From: an uncultured Lachnospiraceae bacterium
Lineage (GTDB): Bacteria; Bacillota; Clostridia; Lachnospirales; Lachnospiraceae
Reading direction: 5' to 3'
Assembly: GCA_910585965.1 (NCBI GenBank)
Contig: CAJUHH010000001.1
Coordinates: 62,001-126,000, forward strand
Length of the DNA: 64,000 bases
This document shows, piece by piece, positions 9,019-17,522 of this stretch (the first letter of the stretch is position 1; every line of letters begins with the position of its first letter). The notes beneath the pieces were generated by a model. That model was not told the origin of the DNA and made no database searches. It saw nothing but the letters and a program-made list of their open reading frames with translations. The translations under genes were made by a program, and so were the position numbers.

Positions 9019-10008
9019 TCAAAAAGGATTCGAATCCTCATCCCATCCCCTCTCCATCCAATACTTCCATACCCCCGCGTCCTCGCCCAACCACAGGTTA
9101 TCCTGGAGATCCGTGCATTCCAGTACCCTGCCCGCCGTTTCCGATTCTTCGTATTTTTTCCAGAACTCCGATTCCGTCCGATAAGGCTTTATATCGCTCC
9201 AAAACAAAACAACGCTGTAAACATTATTTCTCGGGGCATTCCCGGTAATCCCTGCCGGCTTTGGGTCGACCGACAGTCCTACCGCAATCTCCTTCCTCGA
9301 TGTAATATAGAAAAAAGGCCGGAAGTCATAATACTCCTCCGCTTCGCCGCCGTCCCCGGAAAACCATTCCAGCAGATACTCCCGCATTTCTTCTTCATAT
9401 GGCATTTCATCCCCATATTTCTTATGGGCGGCCCGAAGCCACAGGTCAACAAAGTCTTCATCAATCCGCAGAATGTCCGGCAGCTCATATACTTTTCCCG
9501 TCATCAGATCCACATTCAGTCCCCGCTCCGTGCCATAAACATAGTAAACCGGGCTGATCGGCGCATACATTTCTTTGAAATCCACGCTCAGCAAATACTG
9601 GCTATGGTAAGGCACATCGCACCGCACATCGCTGCAGAAAATCGTATATTCTTCCTGCAATTCGCGCACCTCTCCATCCGGCTCCAAATGCCAGTAATCC
9701 ACCTTTTCCATGGCTGTATCATACATCAGCCCATTGACCAGCGCCTGCGTTTCCTCATCAATCCCCTCCAGCCTGGGATATTCCACCGTCAGCACATCCC
9801 AATAATCATACTGCTCCGAATATTCCACATAATACTGCTCCTTCTGCACCATATAATCGCCGTACCCTTGAGAAGAGCGCGCTAACATCGTATATACTTT
9901 TATACCTATAGCCAGAATAATGCAAACGGAAATAATGGCGACAGCCAGCTTCTTTTCCTTCCTTCCGTCCGATCGTTCCCTTCCTTCCCAGTCCATATGC
10001 GCAGCCAT
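9019..10008 (-). CDS. Membrane-anchored RsiV/DUF3298-like protein
   Basis: This 329-residue protein has a short cytoplasmic head rich in Lys and Arg, one transmembrane helix (LAVAIISVCIILAIGIKVYTM, about residues 20-40) and an extracellular domain. The domain has the pattern of the RsiV/DUF3298 family: VEYPRLEG..ETQALVNGLMYD, then SVDFKEMYAPISPVYYVYGTE and a region ending GKVYELPDIL. RsiV-like domains bind lysozyme or carbohydrate in other bacteria, but no sigma-factor partner is next door. ATG 10008 has AAAGGA upstream. It starts 12 bases after the glnA stop, so it is probably transcribed from the glnA promoter. Confidence 0.55.
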   Translation of the reverse strand: MAAHMDWEGRERSDGRKEKKLAVAIISVCIILAIGIKVYTMLARSSQGYGDYMVQKEQYYVEYSEQYDYWDVLTVEYPRLEGIDEETQALVNGLMYDTAMEKVDYWHLEPDGEVRELQEEYTIFCSDVRCDVPYHSQYLLSVDFKEMYAPISPVYYVYGTERGLNVDLMTGKVYELPDILRIDEDFVDLWLRAAHKKYGDEMPYEEEMREYLLEWFSGDGGEAEEYYDFRPFFYITSRKEIAVGLSVDPKPAGITGNAPRNNVYSVVLFWSDIKPYRTESEFWKKYEESETAGRVLECTDLQDNLWLGEDAGVWKYWMERGWDEDSNPF

Positions 10009-10020
10009 CCTTTTTTCCTT

Positions 10021-11454
10021 TTATAAATCGTAGTACATCTTAAATTCTGCCGGGTTGGGAATCTGTTCCATCTTTTTCAATTCCCCCCGTTTGCGGGCGA
10101 TCCACACGTCGATCAGGCGCTGCGGAAATACGCCGCCCTTTGTCAGATATTCGCAGTCTGCCTCCAGCGCGTCCAACGCCTCCCCCAACGACTTCGGAAG
10201 ACCTTTGATCTTCTTCTGCTCCTCCTCGGACAGGGAATAAAGATTAAAATCATAAGGCCCCCATCCATTCGCCGCCGGATCGATCTGGTTTTCTATTCCG
10301 TCAAGCCCCGCCATGAGAATTGCCGCATATGCATAATATGGATTCGCCGTCGCGTCCGGGTTGCGCAGTTCAAAGCGCTTCGTCTCCGGCGTCTTGGCAT
10401 AAGCCGGGATACGGATTACCGCGCTGCGGTTTGAAGTGGCATAGCCTACCGTAACCGGCGCCTCAAATCCCGGAACCAGCCTCTTGAAAGAGTTAGTAGA
10501 AGGATTCGTAAACGCGCACAAAGAAGCAATATGCTTTAAAAGCCCGCCAATAAAATAATGCGCCGTCCGGCTCAGTCCCGAATAGCCGTCTTCATCATAA
10601 AACAGCGGTTTCCCGTCTTTCATCAGAAGCATATGCACATGCAGCCCGCTGCCCGCCTCCTGATAAATCGGCTTCGGAAGAAAAGTCGCCGTTTTTCCTT
10701 CTTTTGCCGCCATATTCTTAATAATATACTTGATGATCATCGTATTATCTGCCATCGCCGGCATGTCTGCCAGTTCCACTTCGATCTCCATCTGCCCGGG
10801 GCCGCCTACCTCGTGATGATGGTATTTTACTTTGATCCCCCAGTCCTCCATCATCATGCACATACGGCTGCGCAGGTCATATCCCACATCCTGCGGGGCC
10901 GCCACATGATAGCCTCCCTTATAGGGAACCTCATAACCATTATTCCCCGCCGTATCCAGGCTGCAATTCCAGTCAGCCTGTTTCGTGTCGATCCTATAGC
11001 CGCACTGCTGCGGGGTTACTTCGTAGCGGGCGCTGTCAAACAAATAAAATTCAAACTCCGGCCCGATCACCATCCTGTCTGCAATCCCGCTTTCCTTCAT
11101 GTATTCCAGCGCCCTCAGGCTCACATTTTTCGGATACTGGTCAAACGGCTTATTCTCCCCTTTCCCGATCGTGCATACGTTGCCGCACATCGTCAGCGTC
11201 GGAACCTCCGCAAACGGGTCCACATAAGCCGTATCAGGATCCGGCAGGAATACCATATCGCTCTTTTCAATCGGCGCATATCCATAGTTCGAACCGTCGA
11301 ACCCGATCCCGTAAACAAACGTATCTTCTCCGAACCGTTCTACCGGAATCGTAATATGCCTCCACCGCCCGTCGATATCCGTCATCTTGAAATCGATCAT
11401 GCGGATCTGTTTTTCCTCGCATAGGTTTTTGATTTTTTCTATTTTGTCCATCAT
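10021..11454 (-). CDS. glnA: Type I glutamine synthetase
   Basis: This 477-residue enzyme makes glutamine from glutamate, ammonia and ATP. It has the N-terminal beta-grasp domain with the latch loop (YGIGFDGSNYGYAPIEKSDM), the metal/glutamate site GPEFEFYLF, the histidine-rich EVGGPGQMEIEVE motif, the ATP-site KPIYQEAGSGLHVH and NRSAVIRIPAYAKTPETKRFELRNPDATANPY. Two adjacent ATGs at 11454 and 11451 share one AAGGGGG ribosome site. An extended -10 promoter lies close upstream. No glnR is seen nearby, so nitrogen control must come from elsewhere. Confidence 0.95.
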   Translation of the reverse strand: MMDKIEKIKNLCEEKQIRMIDFKMTDIDGRWRHITIPVERFGEDTFVYGIGFDGSNYGYAPIEKSDMVFLPDPDTAYVDPFAEVPTLTMCGNVCTIGKGENKPFDQYPKNVSLRALEYMKESGIADRMVIGPEFEFYLFDSARYEVTPQQCGYRIDTKQADWNCSLDTAGNNGYEVPYKGGYHVAAPQDVGYDLRSRMCMMMEDWGIKVKYHHHEVGGPGQMEIEVELADMPAMADNTMIIKYIIKNMAAKEGKTATFLPKPIYQEAGSGLHVHMLLMKDGKPLFYDEDGYSGLSRTAHYFIGGLLKHIASLCAFTNPSTNSFKRLVPGFEAPVTVGYATSNRSAVIRIPAYAKTPETKRFELRNPDATANPYYAYAAILMAGLDGIENQIDPAANGWGPYDFNLYSLSEEEQKKIKGLPKSLGEALDALEADCEYLTKGGVFPQRLIDVWIARKRGELKKMEQIPNPAEFKMYYDL

Positions 11455-11481
11455 TGGAACCCCCTTCCATAGCGTGTCTTC

Positions 11482-11490
11482 ATTATAGCA
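11482..11490 (-). promoter_or_regulatory. Extended -10 promoter for glnA
   Basis: The minus strand reads TGCTATAAT, an extended -10 element, about 28 bases before the glnA ATG. No good -35 box is present at 17 bases, which fits the extended -10 class. Confidence 0.55.
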
Positions 11491-11635
11491 TATCGGTTTC
11501 TTCCGCACTACTGTTTTTATTATATCCGCATCCAGTCCTCTGCCGATTAATTGTAACATGCCCCCTCACAGTAACTATTCCCCTTCTCCTTCATACCTAT
11601 AATACATAAAGATATAGAAGACAAGGAGACAAATC

Positions 11636-12265
11636 ATGTCTATCGGTTATCTCACTATACAGACGCGGACCGCCCAGGATGCCGTTCCATTAACCGGCGT
11701 ACAAATTCGGATCATGGACAGCCTGGGAAATTCGGTCTACTCCCTGACGACAGATGAAAGCGGGGAAACACAAAAAGTCCCTCTGGAAACAGTCAGCAGA
11801 AATTTTTCCCAAAATCCATATTATACCGGAACACCTTATCGCAGTTATTCCGTACTGGCCCGCGCGGCAGGTTTTAATTCCCTTTATGTTTCGGACATTC
11901 CTATCTTTGAAGACGAGACAGCCAATCTGCCAGTTGTGCTTATACCGATGCAGGAATCCCAGCGCAGCCCTTTACAAGCGGAAATTTCCATCGGAAAACC
12001 TGCGGTCGCCATGCAGACAGCGCGCCGCCAGGAGGGAACGGTAGAAGAACCCTATGTACTGCGCCAGGTTGTTATTCCCAATCCCATCACTGTCCACCTC
12101 GGCCCTCCGGCATCTTCTGCCTCCAATGTGCAGGTCTCATTTCCCGATTACGTGAAAAATGTAGCCAGCAGCGAAATCTATCCCACCTGGCCGGAAGCGT
12201 CCATGCGGGCTAATATTTACGCCATCATTACTTTCGCGCTGAACAGGGTCTATACCGAGTGGTGA
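11636..12265 (+). pseudogene. 5' part of an interrupted SpoIID-like/LysM cell-wall gene
   Basis: These 209 residues are the front of a protein whose remainder is at 14870-16063. The part starts MSIGYLTIQTRTAQDAVPLTG after AAGGAG and reads as a beta-rich, carboxypeptidase-regulatory-like domain followed by YPTWPEASMRANIYAIITFA and NRVYTEW, then stops as it enters the inserted element. Joining W209 to the Tyr encoded at 14870 gives VYTEWYRNQGYPFD with no gap or shift, for a protein of about 606 residues. A TATAAT box near 11600 has no clear sigma-A -35 partner, so a sporulation sigma factor is possible. The gene is intact only if the element is excised. Confidence 0.85.
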
Positions 12266-12275
12266 GGAAACCACC
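12250..12275 (+). other. Left attachment junction (attL) of the recombinase element
   Basis: Host sequence ends at GAGTGG and element sequence begins TGAGGAAACC. The GT at 12262-12263 is shared with the right junction (14869-14870). Joining the two junctions at this GT restores the host reading frame, which identifies it as the crossover dinucleotide expected for a large serine recombinase. Confidence 0.7.
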
Positions 12276-12360
12276 GCTCGCAAAAGCAAAGGCCTCCCGG
12301 GCATATCGCCGAAGCCCTTTACATAAAATGCAATAACTACAAGATATTCAGAGGCACATC

Positions 12361-12516
12361 ATGTTCTCACAATCATTTATCTATCTCTTTCAAAATAAGG
12401 AAATAAAAGTCACGATCGAATTCCCCGAACATCCCGATCCCAAAAATGAGCAGAACCTGATCCAATACCTGAAGGAAATTTATCTGCAAAAACTGGAGGA
12501 AGATTCTTATGCATAA
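12361..12516 (+). CDS. 51-residue protein coupled to the serine recombinase
   Basis: A short acidic protein (begins MFSQSFIYLFQNKEIKVTIE, ends LEEDSYA) with an AGAGG site six bases before its ATG. Its stop overlaps the recombinase start by eight bases, so the two are translationally coupled. It has no recognisable domain. Small proteins made with large serine integrases can be directionality factors that switch the enzyme from integration to excision, which makes this a candidate, but nothing in the sequence proves it. Confidence 0.65.
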   Translation: MFSQSFIYLFQNKEIKVTIEFPEHPDPKNEQNLIQYLKEIYLQKLEEDSYA

Positions 12517-14113
12517 AAGAGTCCGAACCCTGTTAAGAGTATCTTCCAGGCAGCAGCTCCGCGATAACGACATCCCCATCCAGAGAGCGGAAGCGGAGCA
12601 ATATATTTTAAGCCGCCCTGACTGGCAGTTCGACGGAGAATATATGGAAAAAGCGGTATCCGCTTACAAAAACGGCGTGGAAGACCGGGCAGTCCTGCAG
12701 GAAATTATGGCCGATGCGCAAAAACACGAATTCGATGTATTGCTTGCTTATATGTCCGACCGAATCGGCAGACAGGAGGAGTATAGCTTTTATGTGGCCG
12801 CTTTGAACAAGCTCGGCATTGAAGTATGGACGATTAAAGACGGCCAGCTGAAGACTGACGACCATATCGATAAACTTCTCAATTATATCCGTTTCTGGCA
12901 AAACGAAGGAGAAAGCAAAAAAACGGGCATGAGGGTAAGGGACCACCAGATCGAGCTGGTAAAGTCCGGCAAATTTGTGGGTGGAAAGGCTCCCTTCGGC
13001 TACCGCCTGGTTCCCTCCGGCTTCATCAGCAATCATGGCCGGGCATTAAAAAAACTGGAAATTGTGGAAAGAGACGCGGCGGTAGTCAGGAAAATATACT
13101 TTCTCTCAACCCACTGCGGCATGGGCTATGGAAGAATTGCAAATACCCTGAACGAAGAAAATATCCCCCCCATTCTTACGGACTGCTGGAAACCTTCCAC
13201 CATAGCCAGCATTTTGAAAAATCCAATTTATATGGGATACTATGCCCTGAACCGAAGAATAAACCATGGCAGCTTTACGCGGCTGGATCGAAAAGACTGG
13301 GTCTATTCCAAAGAACAAATACCTGAATTGGTCATCATTCCCAAACAGGAATGGGAAAGAGCACAGGAAATCCGTGAAGCAAGAAAGGCAAAAGTTTATG
13401 CCCATACATCCGAAAAACAAAGACTCCAGCCATACGAAAATCCATCCGTCTTCCCTCTCCGCACCTCAGGAAAACTCGCCCTGACGGGGCTGGCCTACTG
13501 CGGCTACTGCGGAAGCAAATTAAAGAATGGCAGCTACTACAAATACCGCCAGACAGAATCGGGCGAGTGCCAGCCCTCTTTTGTCGGAAGATATCTTTGC
13601 CCCGAAAAATGCCCAGCCCGTTCCTGCTATTCCCAAAATTATCTGGAAAATGCCGTCTTCCAAGCGGCGGGACAAATACTCGGGCAAATCCAGGACGTGG
13701 ATATTTCAGAAGATCTGCAAAAAATATATGAGCAAAAGCAAAAAAGACAACAGCAGGAACTGGATATGCTCCAGCGAAGGAAAAAATCGCTCTGCCTCGA
13801 TATATCTTCCCTGGAAGAAAAAATACCAGAAGCGATCCGGGGCGATTATTTTTTCAGCGCGGAACAATTATCCTCCATCCTGGAGGAAAAAAAACAGTCC
13901 CTGGCCGCCTTGCAGGAACAGGAAAAAATACTGCATGCCAGGCTCCAGCAAATGGAAACGGAACGGAGCAAACAAATAATGTCTGCCCAAAAGCCCCCGG
14001 ACTGGAAGAAAGAATTCCAAAATGGAGATATGGCTGTAAAACAAATGCTTCTATTTTACCTCATCGATAGGATTATTGTGAAGGATGGAGATATTGTGCT
14101 AAAAATCAAATGA
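12509..14113 (+). CDS. Large serine recombinase
   Basis: This 534-residue site-specific recombinase moves the element by breaking DNA through a phosphoserine link. The N-terminal resolvase domain (1-140) starts RVRTLLRVSSRQQ with catalytic Ser at about residue 12 and includes DVLLAYMSDRIGRQEEY. A recombinase domain follows (KFVGGKAPFGYRLVPSGF onward). Then comes a zinc-ribbon with the cysteine pairs YCGYCGSK and PEKCPARSC, and finally a long coiled coil (about 400-490, QKQKRQQQELDMLQRRKKS) typical of large serine integrases. It appears complete. The nearest functional analogues are integrases of prophage-like intervening elements. Confidence 0.92.
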   Translation: MHKRVRTLLRVSSRQQLRDNDIPIQRAEAEQYILSRPDWQFDGEYMEKAVSAYKNGVEDRAVLQEIMADAQKHEFDVLLAYMSDRIGRQEEYSFYVAALNKLGIEVWTIKDGQLKTDDHIDKLLNYIRFWQNEGESKKTGMRVRDHQIELVKSGKFVGGKAPFGYRLVPSGFISNHGRALKKLEIVERDAAVVRKIYFLSTHCGMGYGRIANTLNEENIPPILTDCWKPSTIASILKNPIYMGYYALNRRINHGSFTRLDRKDWVYSKEQIPELVIIPKQEWERAQEIREARKAKVYAHTSEKQRLQPYENPSVFPLRTSGKLALTGLAYCGYCGSKLKNGSYYKYRQTESGECQPSFVGRYLCPEKCPARSCYSQNYLENAVFQAAGQILGQIQDVDISEDLQKIYEQKQKRQQQELDMLQRRKKSLCLDISSLEEKIPEAIRGDYFFSAEQLSSILEEKKQSLAALQEQEKILHARLQQMETERSKQIMSAQKPPDWKKEFQNGDMAVKQMLLFYLIDRIIVKDGDIVLKIK

Positions 14114-14122
14114 AGGAACTAG

Positions 14123-14152
14123 TTGCATGAAGATTGTCTTATCGCTTATAAT
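14123..14152 (+). promoter_or_regulatory. Promoter of the toxin-antitoxin pair
   Basis: TTGCAT (14123-14128) and TATAAT (14147-14152) are separated by 18 bases, immediately after the recombinase stop and 45 bases before the antitoxin ATG. This gives the pair its own transcription inside the element. Confidence 0.65.
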
Positions 14153-14197
14153 ATAGAAAATACTACGTTTACACATTATTTGAAAGAAGGGTATTTT

Positions 14198-14443
14198 ATG
14201 ACAGCAATGAAAGAAAGAGCGATTGATATAATCAGCCGTATACCGGAAGAAAAATTGTATTACGTCATACAACTTCTCGAGAGTGTCGAAGGTTTGTCCG
14301 AAAATATAGTAAAAGAAGCTAAGACACCAGCACAAATAGCATTAGAAGATTTACAGCGATTCCGCAAACAAAGCGATGTAGAAATCGACTATAAAGCTGA
14401 ATTAGCAAAAGCCAGGGAGGAAAAGTATGCGGGTATTGATTGA
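14198..14443 (+). CDS. Antitoxin of a VapBC-like pair
   Basis: This 81-residue, charged, helical protein begins MTAMKERAIDIISRIPEEKL and ends with a Lys/Glu-rich tail (DYKAELAKAREEKYAGID) of the kind that wraps a PIN toxin. The start at 14198 has AGAAGGG upstream. It overlaps the toxin gene by 17 bases, the usual antitoxin-first, coupled order. No classical AbrB or RHH DNA-binding fold is obvious, so it is assigned by position and general character. Confidence 0.7.
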   Translation: MTAMKERAIDIISRIPEEKLYYVIQLLESVEGLSENIVKEAKTPAQIALEDLQRFRKQSDVEIDYKAELAKAREEKYAGID

Positions 14444-14840
14444 TACAAATATTCTGGCAGATTTATTATTAGGCAGAGATCCTTATTTTGATATCGCATA
14501 TGATATTCTAACTATGTGTGCAGACAAAAAAATTTGCGGATATATTGCCGCCCACTCTATTCCGAACCTCTTTTATATTCTGCGAAAATCTATGACTAGA
14601 GAAGAGCGCAGAGAAGCGTTAAAGGACATTTGCCAAATTGTCAGGGTAGAAGGAATTGATTCCTTCAAAATTCTTTCTGCTTTGGATAACAAAAAGTTTA
14701 AAGATTTTGAAGATTGCCTTCAGGAAGAATGTGCTATTGCTACTTCTGCAGATTATATTATAACGCGAAACATAAAAGACTTTGCTTCATCAAGAATTCC
14801 TGCTATTCTTCCAGACGAATTTTTGAGAAAATATAAATAG
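14427..14840 (+). CDS. PIN-domain toxin (VapC-like)
   Basis: This 137-residue ribonuclease-type toxin has the PIN fold. The first acidic residue is Asp6 in MRVLIDTNILADLL. Conserved acids follow in the middle, and the C-terminal FEDCLQEECAIATSADYIIT then RNIKDF supplies the last Asp of the metal site. GGGAGG lies six bases before the ATG. It ends 29 bases before the right end of the element, so the pair may stabilise the element against loss of excised circles. Confidence 0.85.
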   Translation: MRVLIDTNILADLLLGRDPYFDIAYDILTMCADKKICGYIAAHSIPNLFYILRKSMTREERREALKDICQIVRVEGIDSFKILSALDNKKFKDFEDCLQEECAIATSADYIITRNIKDFASSRIPAILPDEFLRKYK

Positions 14841-14857
14841 AAATGCATATTGTTTGG

Positions 14858-14880
14858 TTGATACCGCCGTACCGAAATCA
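14858..14880 (+). other. Right attachment junction (attR) of the recombinase element
   Basis: Element sequence ends GATACCGCCG and the host gene resumes at TACCGAAATC. The GT at 14869-14870 matches that of the left junction. Confidence 0.7.
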
Positions 14881-16063
14881 AGGCTATCCTTTTGACATCA
14901 CCAACAGCACCGCCTACGACCAATATTTTATCTACGGCCGCCCCATTTACGAATCCATCAGCAGGATCGTGGACGATATTTTCAATGAGTATGTACGCCG
15001 CCAAGGGCAGCTCGCTCCTTATTTCACTTCCTTCTGCAACGGCACCACTGTTTCCTGCCAAGGCATGTCCCAATGGGGCACGGTTACTCTGGCAGACCGG
15101 GGATACACGCCTTTGCAGATCCTGCGTTCCTATTATCCTGACGATATTGAAATCGTCCAGACCAACATCATTACCAACGTTCTTACTTCCTACCCAGGAA
15201 CGCCTCTCAAGCAAGGAAGCAGCGGCCTTGATGTGCAAACGATACAGACCTGGCTCAACCGAATCCGCCGCAATTATCCGGCAATCCCTTCTATTACCGA
15301 TCCTGCTGGCAGCTTCGGAAGCAGCACCAAAGCGGCAGTTACCAAATTCCAAAGCATTTTTAATCTGGCACCAGACGGCATCGTCGGGAAATCAACTTGG
15401 TATAAAATATCAAGCCTCTATACCGCCGTCACTAGGCTAGCGGAGCTGGACAGCGAAGGAACAACTCTCGGAATCGGAACCGTCCCCCCAAGCTCCATAC
15501 TCCGACAGGGCTCCAGAGGCCCGGATGTCATTACCTTACAATACCTTCTGGATATCATCTCCGAATATTATCCCGGCATTCCCGCCCCTGCCCAAGACGG
15601 CATCTTCGGCAGCGGAACCCGCCAAGCGGTCATCGCTTTCCAGCAAATCATGGGGTTACAGGCAGACGGCATTGTCGGGACTCTTACATGGAATGCCCTC
15701 TACGATACCTATCGTGGAATCAGCCAGAATGTCCCTCCCCAAAAGCCGGAAAACGGAACCAGCACCTATGTCGTCCAGGCCGGGGATTCCCTCTGGCTCA
15801 TTGCACAGCGATACCAAACTACAGTAGATGCTATCAAGCGCCTGAACGGACTGACCAGCGATCTGATCAATGTGGGGCAGATATTAAAAATACCCTCTTC
15901 CCAGGCAGAAGCTTATATCGAGTATACCGTCCGCTCCGGCGACACCCTCTGGCTGCTTTCTAGGCGCTACAACACCACAGTCGAAGCTATAAAAAAAGCC
16001 AATGGTCTCACCAGCGATCTATTGAGCATCGGGCAGAAATTGAAAATACCCACGAGTGCCTAG
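14870..16063 (+). pseudogene. 3' part of the interrupted SpoIID-like/LysM gene
   Basis: This is the remaining part (about 397 residues) of the gene begun at 11636. First comes a SpoIID-like segment (TVSCQGMSQWGTVTLADRGY then LQILRSYYPDD). Two peptidoglycan-binding type 1 domains follow (GSSGLDVQTIQTWLNRI to DGIVGKSTW, and GSRGPDVITLQYLLD to DGIVGTLTW), then two LysM repeats (YVVQAGDSLWLIAQRY and YTVRSGDTLWLLSRRY, each ending GQ.LKIP). The frame can be read from an ATG at 14843 inside the element, but no ribosome site supports that start and it would lack the N-terminal half. The domain set implies a spore-cortex or cell-wall protein. Confidence 0.85.
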
Positions 16064-16094
16064 TCCATTGTCTTTCATACCTTATATCAATCGA

Positions 16095-16118
16095 GCAGGG
16101 GAAAAGCCTTTCCCCTGC
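16095..16118 (+). terminator. Stem-loop after the LysM gene
   Basis: Inverted repeat GCAGGGGAAA / TTTCCCCTGC with a 4-base loop, 32 bases after the stop codon. The T-run after the stem is poor, so it may instead act as an RNA-stabilising hairpin. Confidence 0.5.
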
Positions 16119-16120
16119 AC

Positions 16121-16155
16121 ACAAAACCGGGCAGGAGAACTCTCTTCCTGCCCGG
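16121..16155 (-). terminator. Terminator of ahcY
   Basis: Inverted repeat CCGGGCAGGA / TCCTGCCCGG. On the minus strand it is followed by TTTT and lies just after the ahcY stop. Confidence 0.75.
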
Positions 16156-16164
16156 CACTATCCA

Positions 16165-17412
16165 TCATAACGTATAACTATTCAAATATTTCTCCTGTTC
16201 CTCTGTCAGAACATCAATCTCTTTTCCAAGGAAGGAAAGCTTGCGCTTTGCTACATCCATATCCACTTCCCTCGGCACATCAATCAATTTCTCCTTCAGC
16301 TCTTTGCCATGCTCCACCAGATATTTTGCGGAAAGCGCCTGAATCGCGAAGCTCATATCCATAATCTCTGCCGGATGGCCGTCTCCTGCCGCCAGATTTA
16401 CCAGCCTGCCCTCTGCCAGCACAAAAATCCACTGTCCCGTCGGAAGCTTATAACCCATAATATTCTTTCTCTGCTCCCTCGTTTCCACAGCGATCTCACG
16501 CAGTCTTGCCATATCGATCTCGCAGTCAAAATGCCCGGCGTTGCAAAGAATCGCCCCGTCCTTCATAACCGCGAAATCTTCCTCGTCGATAACCTTGTCA
16601 CAGCCTGTCACCGTCACAAAGAAGTCCCCTACCTTAGCCGCTTCATTCATTGGCATTACGTCAAAGCCGTCCATGACAGCCTCGATCGCTTTGATCGGGT
16701 CAATCTCTGTCACAATCACCCTCGCGCCAAGCCCCTTGGCTCTCATAGCCGTACCCTTGCCGCACCATCCATAGCCAGCGACTACCACGATCTTGCCTGC
16801 CACGATCAGATTCGTCGTCCTGTTGATTCCGTCCCATACGGACTGACCCGTACCGTATCTGTTATCAAATAAATGTTTGCAGTCCGCATTGTTGACGCGA
16901 ACCATAGGGAACTTCAATTCCCCTGCCTTATTCATCGCCTCCAGGCGGATAATACCCGTTGTTGTTTCCTCGCACCCGCCAATAATCGAAGGAATCAGCT
17001 CCGGCATATGGGTATGCACCATATTGACCAGATCGCCGCCGTCGTCGATAATAATATTCGGTCCGGCTTCCAGCACGTGACGGATATGCGTCTCATATTC
17101 CTCCGGCGTGCAACCATACCATGCATGCACTTCCAGACCGTCTTTTACAAGAGCCGCCGCCACATCGTCCTGCGTGGACAGGGGATTGGATCCCGTCACA
17201 TACATTTCCGCGCCGCCCGCTTTCAATACCTTGCACAAATAAGCCGTCTTCGCCTCCAGATGCACGGAAAGCGCTATTTTCTTTCCGGCAAAAGGCTTTG
17301 TCTCCGAAAATTCCTTTTCCAATGTGCGGAGCAGGTCACAATTCCTTCTGACCCATTCGATCTTGCGTTCGCCGGATTCGGCTAAATTAATGTCTCTGAT
17401 TTCACTGCTCAT
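16165..17412 (-). CDS. ahcY: Adenosylhomocysteinase
   Basis: This 415-residue NAD-dependent enzyme splits S-adenosylhomocysteine into adenosine and homocysteine, removing the inhibitor of methyltransferases. Family motifs are intact: SVHLEAKTAYL, CEETTTGIIRL, the FDNRYGTGQSVWDGINRTTN region, the Rossmann segment VVVAGYGWCGKGTAMRAKGL and the C-terminal NLAAGDGHPAEIMDMSFA. It has the short bacterial/archaeal form without the 40-residue insertion of the eukaryotic type. The start at 17412 has GGAGG seven bases upstream. It lies 110 bases after mtaD on the same strand, so the two probably form one SAH recycling unit. Confidence 0.95.
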   Translation of the reverse strand: MSSEIRDINLAESGERKIEWVRRNCDLLRTLEKEFSETKPFAGKKIALSVHLEAKTAYLCKVLKAGGAEMYVTGSNPLSTQDDVAAALVKDGLEVHAWYGCTPEEYETHIRHVLEAGPNIIIDDGGDLVNMVHTHMPELIPSIIGGCEETTTGIIRLEAMNKAGELKFPMVRVNNADCKHLFDNRYGTGQSVWDGINRTTNLIVAGKIVVVAGYGWCGKGTAMRAKGLGARVIVTEIDPIKAIEAVMDGFDVMPMNEAAKVGDFFVTVTGCDKVIDEEDFAVMKDGAILCNAGHFDCEIDMARLREIAVETREQRKNIMGYKLPTGQWIFVLAEGRLVNLAAGDGHPAEIMDMSFAIQALSAKYLVEHGKELKEKLIDVPREVDMDVAKRKLSFLGKEIDVLTEEQEKYLNSYTL

Positions 17413-17522
17413 TTCTTGTCCTCCAATAAAATTATGAGATATATTCAGCCGAATTTTTATTATAGTGATGGTCGTCTGTCCTATCATCACTTTTATGCGA
17501 ACCGCGTTATACGGCTACATAC

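Larger units (their letters stand above)
12263..14869 (+). mobile_element. 2.6-kb serine-recombinase intervening element
   Basis: The element is 2,607 bp long and carries four genes on the plus strand: a 51-residue protein, a large serine recombinase, and a two-gene toxin-antitoxin module. It is inserted inside a cell-wall gene with both halves kept open and in register. It has no conjugation, phage structural or replication genes. Its size and position recall the recombinase-bearing intervening elements that interrupt sporulation genes in Bacillus and Clostridium (skin in sigK) and are excised in the mother cell. Whether it is excised in this organism is inference. Confidence 0.8.

Noticed and set aside
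8839..9885. Plus-strand open frame of about 350 codons across the treR end and the RsiV-like gene
   Set aside because: It spans the end of one gene and lies antisense to another; composition (Arg, Ile, His, Pro rich) is that of a shadow frame.
12252..14866. ATACCG present at both element ends as the possible crossover core
   Set aside because: Joining the ends at ATACCG gives an out-of-frame fusion, while joining at the GT gives exact continuity of the host protein.
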